Shown here one piece after another: positions 33,831-40,408 of a stretch of 40,408 bases of DNA. The translations under genes and the position numbers were made by a program. Each line of letters opens with the position of its first letter. Positions within the stretch are counted from its first letter, which is position 1. Origin of the DNA: Parashewanella hymeniacidonis (GTDB taxonomy: Bacteria > Pseudomonadota > Gammaproteobacteria > Enterobacterales > Shewanellaceae). Location: NCBI RefSeq assembly GCF_016900895.1, contig NZ_JAFEUN010000030.1, positions 1 to 40,408 of the forward strand, written 5' to 3'. A model generated the notes under the pieces. It saw nothing but the letters and a program-made list of their open reading frames with translations. It was not told the DNA's origin and made no database searches.

Positions 33831-36800
33831 ATGGAAAAATTTTTAAAAAAAGTTGTCGTGGTTTCACTAGGGGTGTGTTCAAGTTTTTTAGCTAATGAAT
33901 TAATGGCTAAAACGAGTATTACAATGAAAAGTGATAGTGATGCGGCATTAATTAATGAGCAGCAAATTATCTATTGGATGATTAAACGGGGAGAATTGTC
34001 CCCATTAGCAACTCAAGAACAGAAAAAGGCTGCAGCCAAAGAGTTTATTGGTGATGTAAAGAATACATCTCATGCCCACTTATCTTCTGAAGAAATCACT
34101 GCGAATAACAAGCGAATTCAAAAAAATAAACAAAATCGCTTACTTCAAAATAAGATTCCTCGATATCTTAACTCAGCCTCTGGCGAGTTTGTGAATCAAA
34201 CAACCGTTAAGGTATTAGGTGTTTTAGTTGATTTTCCCGATTTACCATTTGACGATAATCGATTAAGTGCTGGTGACAGTGATATGTTTTATCCTGTATA
34301 TCCTAGAGAGCATTACCAAGATCTACTCTTTTCTGAGACAGGCTTTACAGGCCCAAATAGCGAAAACTTGTTATCAACTTACCAATACTTTAAAACCGTT
34401 TCTGGTCAAACTTATAACTTCACCGGTGAAGTAAGAGGGTGGGTCACAGCAAGTGAGAATGCTGCTTATTACGGTAATAATGAGAGTGGTGGTCGCAGTG
34501 CAAAACCAAGAGAGTTAGTGAAAGAAGCGGTAACTCTAGCTGTTGAGGGAATGACAGAAGAAGAATTACAAAGTTATGATATTGAAGATCCACTCGATTT
34601 TGATAACGATGGTGACTTCAACGAAGCTGATGGTGTTATAGATCATATTATGCTTTTTCACTCGAGTATTGGTGAAGAGTCAGGTGGTGGAGTTCTAGGA
34701 ACAGACGCATTATGGTCTCATCGTTGGAGTGTAGGTGAATATACAATTCCCGGCACAAGCATGAAAATTTCGAATTACACTATTCAACCGATTACAGCTG
34801 CGGCTGGTGTGTGTGCTCATGAATTTGGTCATGATATCGGTTTACCTGATGAATATGACACTACCAATGAAGGCCCTGGATCGCCTGTAGGAAGCTGGTC
34901 AGTGATGTCAGGAGGTAGTTGGTCTGGTGAAATTGCTGGTGCTGCACCAACTGGGTTTAGTCCATATGCTAAGAGTTTTTTACAAAATAAATTTGGTGGA
35001 AACTGGGTACGTGAGCAAGAGGTACCTTTATCAAGCATAACAAACAACAATCAAACTTTTTCGCTGGCTACTGCGACAAATTACGATGAAATAAATCAGA
35101 TTTCGATTCCGCTCCCTGCAGCATTCACCTCACCATATACTGGGAGCTATCAGTACTACTCAGGGGAAGGGCACAATAAAAGCCATTCTTTATCTTTTGA
35201 TGTAACTTTGCCTAATGCTTCATCAATTGAACTGAGTATGAAGTCCCATTGGAATATTGAGCTTGATTACGATTACGCACAAATATTGGTGAATGGTGAT
35301 GCAATTGTAGGAAATCATACAAAAGCCACTGGTCAATATCATGACGCTATTAATATCCTTACAGGAAGCTCTGCAAATATTACGGGTGCAGAGCAACCGG
35401 ATAACTGGGTTGATTTGAATTTCGACTTATCGAGTTATGCAGGGCAATCGATTACCCTGAGCGTCGTATATATTACAGATGAACTTGTAAATGAATACGG
35501 TCTGGCTATCGATGATATTAAAGTTGAAGCTGACAGCGTTGAGATACTATTTGATGGCGCTGAGACTATCAGTAATGCTTCACTTTCGGGTTTTTTGAGA
35601 ATAACAGATACTAAACCATACTCATCGAGTCGATATTTAATTGAGCTAAGAAGTTTTAGTGGGTTAGATGCAAGTCTGGCTGGTGAGCATTATTCTCCTG
35701 GAGTTTTAATGTGGCTAGAAAATACTGGTGTTTCAAATAATCAGGTCTCTGTTCATCCAGGTTCAGGTTTCATCGGAGTGATCGATGCAGATCAAACAAT
35801 GATTGCTGATTATGGTACCTCACTTCAAATCAGAGATGCTGCATTTAGCTTATATGATCAAATTGCTCTAATTAATGGGGCTGACACGGAGTTAAGTGCA
35901 ATATCAATGTTTGATGATAGCCTAGATTACTCCTCTCCAACACAGCCTGAAAGCGGTCTGACCCTTCAAACTTTTGGGCTTGAAATGGAAGTCACTTCTC
36001 AGGAAGAAGATAATAGTTCTGCAAGTATTCGATTATTGAGACAAACTGATGATGCCGATGTCGCTTTATGGGCAGACATTCAAGAAACAAAAGACTTTGA
36101 AATAGTGTCTTTCACTTCGGCAGTTAATGGAGGTAGTGGGGAATACACTTATCAGTGGAATTTTGGCGATGGTTCAGATGTCGTTGAGACTCAAAACCCA
36201 ACTCATACCTACCAAGAGGAAGGAACTTTTACTGTTTCATTAACAGTTACAGATTCAGAGGGTGCAGAGTTTGTTGTTGAAAAATCAATAGACATAGAAT
36301 TGGCTGAAATAATGTTCAATATTGAGCAGAGCACTGCTTTACTCAATATTAATTTCGGTGCAAATATCGTATCTCACTCTAGAGATATTGCCTCAGTAAC
36401 ATGGGATTTGGGTGATGATACTGTTGTGAATGTGACAGAAGGTTCTCACTCATATGCTCAGCAAGGCCAGTATACTTTGACACTGACTGTGACAGATATA
36501 CAGGGCAAGACAGCGACTGACAGTATTCAAATAGATGTATATGCAAAGCCAATTGCTCAGTTTTCATCTGAAATCAATTTTTTATCAGTTACGTTTACAG
36601 ATGAAAGTAGTTTAGGGAAAGGCAATTATACTTATCAATGGCACTTTGGTGATGGGGAAGTAAGTACAGAAAAGTCACCTGTTCATCAATATACAGAAGC
36701 TGGAGAATATAAAGTTTCCCTTATTGTTACTGATGAAAATGATCAAGCTTCTGAAGCAATTGAAATGACGGTTGATGTGTTCTCAGAGATAGAGGCAAGC

Positions 36801-37145
36801 TTCGATTTTAGTGCATCTGAATTACAAGTGCAGTTTTCGAATACATCGTCAGGGGGAAAAGGGGATTTGATTCATAGCTGGGATTTTGGTGATGGCTCAT
36901 CCAGTACAGACTTGTCTCCTGCTCATACTTACGTTAATTCAGGTAATTACGATGTGGTTCTAACTTCTACAGATAGTATTGGCAATACGAAAACAGTAAC
37001 TGTTCAAATCAGTGTTACAGAAGCTGCACCTGTCGTTGAAGAAGAAAAGGCAAGTAATTCAAGTGGTGGCGGAACAGTGTCGCTTATTGGCATATTTATT
37101 CTTGCTGGACTGAGTGTGTTTAGACGAAGAGTCTACAAGTCTTAA
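33831..37145 (+). CDS. Secreted M6-family metalloprotease with four PKD domains and GlyGly-CTERM
   Basis: The 1104-residue protein repeats the layout of its upstream neighbour: signal peptide (1-26), pro-region with INEQQIIYWMIKRGELSPLA, M6 domain from TTVKVLGVLVDFPDLP with zinc site HEFGHDIGLPDEYD (H330, H334, Asp 340), loop DFDNDGDFNEADGVIDH and the MAM-like insert (about 440-585). Four PKD-type domains follow, with cores QWNFGDGSDVVETQNPTHTY, TWDLGDDTVVNVTEGSHSY (the second, degenerate), QWHFGDGEVSTEKSPVHQY and SWDFGDGSSSTDLSPAHTY. The tail NSSGGG, a hydrophobic helix, and RRRVYKS is GlyGly-CTERM-like. PKD arrays often help binding to surfaces or insoluble protein. A terminator lies 31 bases after the stop. 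Confidence 0.88.
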   Translation: MEKFLKKVVVVSLGVCSSFLANELMAKTSITMKSDSDAALINEQQIIYWMIKRGELSPLATQEQKKAAAKEFIGDVKNTSHAHLSSEEITANNKRIQKNKQNRLLQNKIPRYLNSASGEFVNQTTVKVLGVLVDFPDLPFDDNRLSAGDSDMFYPVYPREHYQDLLFSETGFTGPNSENLLSTYQYFKTVSGQTYNFTGEVRGWVTASENAAYYGNNESGGRSAKPRELVKEAVTLAVEGMTEEELQSYDIEDPLDFDNDGDFNEADGVIDHIMLFHSSIGEESGGGVLGTDALWSHRWSVGEYTIPGTSMKISNYTIQPITAAAGVCAHEFGHDIGLPDEYDTTNEGPGSPVGSWSVMSGGSWSGEIAGAAPTGFSPYAKSFLQNKFGGNWVREQEVPLSSITNNNQTFSLATATNYDEINQISIPLPAAFTSPYTGSYQYYSGEGHNKSHSLSFDVTLPNASSIELSMKSHWNIELDYDYAQILVNGDAIVGNHTKATGQYHDAINILTGSSANITGAEQPDNWVDLNFDLSSYAGQSITLSVVYITDELVNEYGLAIDDIKVEADSVEILFDGAETISNASLSGFLRITDTKPYSSSRYLIELRSFSGLDASLAGEHYSPGVLMWLENTGVSNNQVSVHPGSGFIGVIDADQTMIADYGTSLQIRDAAFSLYDQIALINGADTELSAISMFDDSLDYSSPTQPESGLTLQTFGLEMEVTSQEEDNSSASIRLLRQTDDADVALWADIQETKDFEIVSFTSAVNGGSGEYTYQWNFGDGSDVVETQNPTHTYQEEGTFTVSLTVTDSEGAEFVVEKSIDIELAEIMFNIEQSTALLNINFGANIVSHSRDIASVTWDLGDDTVVNVTEGSHSYAQQGQYTLTLTVTDIQGKTATDSIQIDVYAKPIAQFSSEINFLSVTFTDESSLGKGNYTYQWHFGDGEVSTEKSPVHQYTEAGEYKVSLIVTDENDQASEAIEMTVDVFSEIEASFDFSASELQVQFSNTSSGGKGDLIHSWDFGDGSSSTDLSPAHTYVNSGNYDVVLTSTDSIGNTKTVTVQISVTEAAPVVEEEKASNSSGGGTVSLIGIFILAGLSVFRRRVYKS

Positions 37146-37175
37146 ATATTTAACCAAATACATAATTCCTTCTAA

Positions 37176-37203
37176 CCTCGGGTGCAAGCACTCGGGGTTT
37201 TTT
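37176..37203 (+). terminator. Intrinsic terminator after protease 3
   Basis: CCTCGGGTG-CAAG-CACTCGGGG forms a 9-bp stem (two G-T pairs), followed by six T residues. Confidence 0.85.
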
Positions 37204-37291
37204 GTATTTTCTTTCTTATATTTCTAAATTAAGAAAATATCGAACTTCAGTTAGGATTGATAATTAGGGATTTTAATTTTTAGAGAAAGTA

Positions 37292-37367
37292 TGGTGGTCG
37301 CTACTGGGCTCGAACCAGTGACCCCCTCCTTGTAAGGGAGGTGCTCTCCCAGCTGAGCTAAGCGACC
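37292..37367 (-). tRNA. tRNA-Val(UAC), copy 1 (last in the transcript)
   Basis: On the minus strand GGTCGCTTAGCTC opens the acceptor and D arms, the anticodon loop is CTTACAA (UAC), the T loop is TTCGAGC, and CCA is encoded. Length is 76. The flank after its 3' end resembles the repeated spacer of the array, which suggests unit duplication. Confidence 0.96.
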
Positions 37368-37416
37368 TGGGATATGTAAGAAGTTTAAAACTTCTTAATC
37401 TTCAATTGAAGAGATA

Positions 37417-37492
37417 TGGTGGTCGCTACTGGGCTCGAACCAGTGACCCCCTCCTTGTAAGGGAGGTGCTCTCCCAGCTGAGCTAAGCGACC
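37417..37492 (-). tRNA. tRNA-Val(UAC), copy 2
   Basis: Same 76-base sequence as copy 1, with encoded CCA. The 32-base spacer between it and copy 3 is identical to that between copies 3 and 4. Confidence 0.96.
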
Positions 37493-37524
37493 TGGGATTC
37501 TAATTTTAATACCTAGAAAGTATA

Positions 37525-37600
37525 TGGTGGTCGCTACTGGGCTCGAACCAGTGACCCCCTCCTTGTAAGGGAGGTGCTCTCCCAGCTGAGCTAAGCGACC
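37525..37600 (-). tRNA. tRNA-Val(UAC), copy 3
   Basis: Same 76-base sequence as copy 1, with encoded CCA. Together with its spacer it forms a 108-base unit in tandem with its neighbour. Confidence 0.96.
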
Positions 37601-37632
37601 TGGGATTCTAATTTTAATACCTAGAAAGTATA

Positions 37633-37708
37633 TGGTGGTCGTTACTGGGCTCGAACCAGTGACCCCCTCCTTGTAAGGGAGGTGCTCTCCCAGCTGAGCT
37701 AAACGACC
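37633..37708 (-). tRNA. tRNA-Val(UAC), copy 4, acceptor-stem variant
   Basis: Differs from copies 1-3 in the acceptor stem: GGTCGTT pairs with AACGACC, so pair 6-67 is T-A in place of C-G. Both partners changed, so pairing is kept. The anticodon is unchanged. Confidence 0.96.
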
Positions 37709-37745
37709 TGGGAACACTTTTTAAGAATATTCATATCAAAAGATA

Positions 37746-37821
37746 TGGTGGTCGCTACTGGGCTCGAACCAGTGACCCCCTCCTTGTAAGGGAGGTGCTC
37801 TCCCAGCTGAGCTAAGCGACC
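37746..37821 (-). tRNA. tRNA-Val(UAC), copy 5
   Basis: Same sequence as copies 1-3 (C6-G67), with encoded CCA. It lies between the two variant copies 4 and 6. Confidence 0.96.
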
Positions 37822-37872
37822 TGGGAATATTCTATTGTTACACAGCGAAAGCAATTGATTCTACAAAAATCA

Positions 37873-37948
37873 TGGTGGTCGTTACTGGGCTCGAACCAGT
37901 GACCCCCTCCTTGTAAGGGAGGTGCTCTCCCAGCTGAGCTAAACGACC
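37873..37948 (-). tRNA. tRNA-Val(UAC), copy 6 (first in the transcript), acceptor-stem variant
   Basis: Same variant as copy 4 (T6-A67). It is the promoter-proximal gene, with its 5' end 17 bases after the -10 box listed next. Confidence 0.96.
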
Positions 37949-37965
37949 CCGCTGTGTGGAGCCGT

Positions 37966-37993
37966 ATTATAGGGAGCAAGCTTTTAGTGTCAA
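37966..37993 (-). promoter_or_regulatory. Sigma-70 promoter of the tRNA-Val operon
   Basis: On the minus strand, TTGACA (37988-37993) and TATAAT (37966-37971) are both perfect consensus boxes with a 16-base spacer. They are followed by ACGGCTCC, a GC-rich start region typical of stable-RNA promoters under stringent control. Confidence 0.85.
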
Positions 37994-38189
37994 CGCTTTT
38001 TATCGAAAAAATAACTGCACGGCTTAATTTTGTTCATTTTGATGCTCAGTTATTCAACTTGCCCAAGAAATAGCTATATTTCTTTTCATTTATATTGAAT
38101 CTCTTTCTTCTTTATATAGAAACAAAACGGCGTTGGCGTTAAAATCACTGCTTTACAATTATGTACATCTATATAGGTAAGTGTCCGTT

Positions 38190-39599
38190 ATGACAGTTAA
38201 GACACGTTTTGCTCCAAGCCCAACTGGTTTTCTTCACGTTGGTGGTGCACGTACAGCTTTATATTCTTGGTTATATGCAAAAGCAAATAATGGTGAGTTC
38301 GTTCTTCGTGTTGAAGACACGGACATTGAACGTTCAACTCAAGAAGCTTGTGATGCGATTCTCGATGGAATGAAATGGATTGGTTTAGAATGGGACGAAG
38401 GCCCTTACTATCAAACTAAGCGTTTCGATCGTTATAACGAAATTATCGAACAAATGTTAGAAGAGGGCACGGCTTATAAATGTACGTGTTCACGCGAGCG
38501 AGTCGAAGCTCTACGTGAAGAGCAAGCTGCGAAAGGCGAACGTCAAGGCTATGACGGATGCTGTCGTGATAAAGACATAAACGAAACAGATGAAGAATAT
38601 GTTGTTCGTTTTAAAAACCCGCTTGATGGCACAGTTGTTTTTGACGATCACGTTCGTGGTCGAATTGAAATTGCTAACTCTGAGTTGGATGATTTTATTA
38701 TTGCCCGCACTGAAGGTACGCCAACATATAACTTTTGCGTAGTCGTAGATGATTGGGATATGGGGATTACTTGTGTTGTACGTGGTGAAGATCACATTAA
38801 CAACACACCTAAACAGATTAATATCCTTAAGGCGTTGAATGCACCAATTCCAGAGTACGCTCATGTTGCAATGATTTTAGGCGATGATGGTGCAAAACTA
38901 TCTAAACGTCATGGTGCAGTGAGTGTTATGCAGTATCGTGATGATGGTTATTTGCCAGAAGCGCTGCTTAATTACTTGGTTCGTCTTGGTTGGTCACATG
39001 GTGATCAAGAAGTTTTCTCGATTTCAGAAATGAAAGATCTTTTCAGCTTAGATGCAATTAACAAGGCTGCTTCTGCTTTTAATACTGAAAAGCTTCAATG
39101 GTTGAATCAACATTATATTAAGTCGCTACCAGCTGAGTATGTTGCAGAGCATTTAGAATGGCATATGAAGGATCAAAACATTGATACTTCAAATGGTCCT
39201 GCATTGCCAGAAATTGTGACAGCGCTATCAGAAAGAGCGAAAACTTTAAAAGAGTTAGCTGCTTCAAGTCGCTACTTTTATGAAGACTATGAAGAGTTTG
39301 ATCCAGCGGCTGCGAAAAAACATTTACGTGGCGTTGCCATGGAGCCATTGAAGCTGGCTCATAAAAAATTATCTGAGTTAAATGATTGGACTCCAGAAGC
39401 ATTGCATCAAGTCATCGAAGATACTGCAGCTGAGCTTGAAGTTGGTATGGGCAAAGTTGGTATGCCTTTACGTGTAGCGGTTACAGGGGCAGGGCAGTCA
39501 CCGGGTCTTGATACAACACTTTTCCTTATTGGAAAAGAACGTTGCGAGCAAAGAATCCTCAAAGCGGTCGAATTTGTAGCAAATAGGCTTAATTCGTAA
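38190..39599 (+). CDS. gltX: Glutamyl-tRNA synthetase GltX
   Basis: GltX charges tRNA-Glu with glutamate. The 469-residue protein is a class I synthetase: the HIGH-type motif is in [17 protein letters not shown], the KMSKS-type motif in [15 protein letters not shown], and [10 protein letters not shown] and [20 protein letters not shown] form the glutamate-specific active site. A Cys-rich insert (CTCSRERVE ... GYDGCCRD) corresponds to the zinc site of the E. coli enzyme. ATG at 38190 is preferred over GTG at 38181, since the protein then starts at the first strand and AGGTAAG lies at a fitting distance. It lies directly upstream of tRNA-Glu genes, its own substrate, and is divergent from the tRNA-Val operon. 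Confidence 0.96.
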   Translation: MTVKTRFAPSPTGFLHVGGARTALYSWLYAKANNGEFVLRVEDTDIERSTQEACDAILDGMKWIGLEWDEGPYYQTKRFDRYNEIIEQMLEEGTAYKCTCSRERVEALREEQAAKGERQGYDGCCRDKDINETDEEYVVRFKNPLDGTVVFDDHVRGRIEIANSELDDFIIARTEGTPTYNFCVVVDDWDMGITCVVRGEDHINNTPKQINILKALNAPIPEYAHVAMILGDDGAKLSKRHGAVSVMQYRDDGYLPEALLNYLVRLGWSHGDQEVFSISEMKDLFSLDAINKAASAFNTEKLQWLNQHYIKSLPAEYVAEHLEWHMKDQNIDTSNGPALPEIVTALSERAKTLKELAASSRYFYEDYEEFDPAAAKKHLRGVAMEPLKLAHKKLSELNDWTPEALHQVIEDTAAELEVGMGKVGMPLRVAVTGAGQSPGLDTTLFLIGKERCEQRILKAVEFVANRLNS

Positions 39600-39607
39600 A
39601 AAACGAG

Positions 39608-39636
39608 TTGACACTTTTGGGTACGCTGCATAGAAT
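39608..39636 (+). promoter_or_regulatory. Sigma-70 promoter of the tRNA-Ala/tRNA-Glu operon
   Basis: TTGACA (39608-39613) and TAGAAT (39631-39636) are 17 bases apart and are followed by GCGCCTCGC, a GC-rich discriminator as expected for stable-RNA genes. It starts 9 bases after the gltX stop. Confidence 0.85.
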
Positions 39637-39703
39637 GCGCCTCGCAGTTGAGACACAGGGTGGCCTACCCAATAAAGTGGTTCGATTGTAGTTGGAATAG
39701 TGA

Positions 39704-39779
<76 letters not shown>

Positions 39780-39802
39780 TTTCGACTAGAAGTAAGTCCA
39801 GG

Positions 39803-39878
39803 GTCCCCTTCGTCTAGAGGCCTAGGACACCGCCCTTTCACGGCGGTAACAGGGGTTCGAATCCCCTAGGGGATACCA
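39803..39878 (+). tRNA. tRNA-Glu(UUC), copy 1
   Basis: GTCCCCTTCGTCTAGAGGCC opens the gene, the anticodon loop is CTTTCAC (UUC), the T loop is TTCGAAT, and CCA is encoded. Length is 76. The first acceptor pair is G1-U72, whereas E. coli has G1-C72. Confidence 0.97.
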
Positions 39879-39985
39879 ATTTTTGTGTTCTATGAGTTTA
39901 ATATTCATTTAACGCTACGGTATCAGCTTTTAGCCTACAGAAGCTGATATTAAATATTCAGAGATGAATCAAACATCGGTCCAGG

Positions 39986-40061
39986 GTCCCCTTCGTCTAG
40001 AGGCCTAGGACACCGCCCTTTCACGGCGGTAACAGGGGTTCGAATCCCCTAGGGGATACCA
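39986..40061 (+). tRNA. tRNA-Glu(UUC), copy 2
   Basis: Identical to copy 1 and exactly 183 bases further on; CCA encoded. Confidence 0.97.
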
Positions 40062-40168
40062 ATTTTCGTGTTCTATGAGTTTAATACTCATTTAACGCTA
40101 CGGTATCAGCTTTTAGCCTACAGAAGCTGGTATTAAATATTCAGAGATGAATCAAACATCAGTCCAGG

Positions 40169-40244
40169 GTCCCCTTCGTCTAGAGGCCTAGGACACCGCC
40201 CTTTCACGGCGGTAACAGGGGTTCGAATCCCCTAGGGGATACCA
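40169..40244 (+). tRNA. tRNA-Glu(UUC), copy 3
   Basis: Identical to copy 1, again with a period of 183 bases; CCA encoded. Confidence 0.97.
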
Positions 40245-40351
40245 ATTTTCGTGTTTTATGAGTTTAATATTCATTTAACGCTACAGTATCAGCTTTTAGC
40301 CTACAGAAGCTGATATTAAATATTCAGAGATGAATCAAACATCGGTCCAGG

Positions 40352-40408
40352 GTCCCCTTCGTCTAGAGGCCTAGGACACCGCCCTTTCACGGCGGTAACA
40401 GGGGTTCG
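40352..40408 (+). tRNA. tRNA-Glu(UUC), copy 4, cut by the window end
   Basis: The first 57 bases match the other copies exactly, up to the T loop. The window ends before the acceptor 3' side, so this is a partial view of a gene that is probably whole. Confidence 0.93.

Larger units (their letters stand above)
39803..40408 (+). repeat. 183-bp tandem repeat of tRNA-Glu plus spacer
   Basis: Each unit is a 76-base tRNA-Glu gene and a 107-base spacer, with starts at 39803, 39986, 40169 and 40352. Spacers differ at only a few positions. Each holds a hairpin, TATCAGCTT against AAGCTGATA with a loop of about 11 bases; spacer 2 has AAGCTGGTA, which keeps pairing through a G-T pair. Confidence 0.93.

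Noticed and set aside
37385-37717. Minus-strand 110-codon frame with three copies of a repeated peptide
   Set aside because: It is a read-through of the tRNA-Val genes and spacers; the repeated peptide is the translated tRNA.

Overview
The window reads as an AT-rich chromosome segment of a marine gammaproteobacterium. The core gene order cysQ - mak - elyC - DUF2982 / bactofilin - napF-like - galE / phhA - phhB - tyrR - fahA - maiA is, from memory, the order in Shewanella, so Shewanellaceae or a close relative is my best guess. This is inferred from synteny and protein similarity; no search was run.

Region 1 (1 to about 11,200) is accessory. It starts with a thioesterase remnant, a LuxR-type autoinducer-binding-domain protein with no DNA-binding domain, and an XRE/S24-like regulator. 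A minus-strand defence island follows. In transcription order it holds a RelB/DinJ-like protein with a long C-terminal extension, an 803-residue RloC-like ATPase with a zinc hook and a candidate anticodon-nuclease triad, and a one-base-overlapping ATPase/HNH pair of Septu (PtuA/PtuB) type. Two 5' remnants of RhuM-family genes, found by reading frames by eye, lie just upstream and just downstream of the ATPase/HNH pair. After that come a GNAT acetyltransferase, an excisionase-like HTH protein, a RelB/ParE-type toxin-antitoxin pair with a palindromic operator, and a tyrosine integrase that closes the island.

Region 2 (11,268 to 21,438) is core metabolism: CysQ, fructokinase, an ElyC-like envelope protein, DUF2982, bactofilin, a NapF-like ferredoxin and GalE. 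Next is the phenylalanine/tyrosine catabolic set: PhhA and PhhB make tyrosine from phenylalanine, and FahA and MaiA finish the homogentisate route. TyrR sits in the middle, and two TyrR-box-like sites lie upstream of phhA. A 267-bp MITE-like element with nested inverted repeats begins at the maiA stop codon.

Region 3 (21,767 to 27,666) holds an MFS transporter facing an RND efflux operon (adaptor plus 1052-residue pump), with a weak Fur-like site upstream of the pump operon.

Region 4 (28,161 to 37,203) is a tandem family of three secreted M6 zinc metalloproteases. They carry one, two and four PKD domains, and each ends in a GlyGly-CTERM-like sorting tail.

Region 5 (37,292 to 40,408) is translation. 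Six tRNA-Val(UAC) genes on the minus strand share one strong promoter and diverge from gltX. Downstream of gltX a second strong promoter drives tRNA-Ala(GGC) and at least four tRNA-Glu(UUC) genes, which lie in an exact 183-bp tandem repeat cut by the window end.
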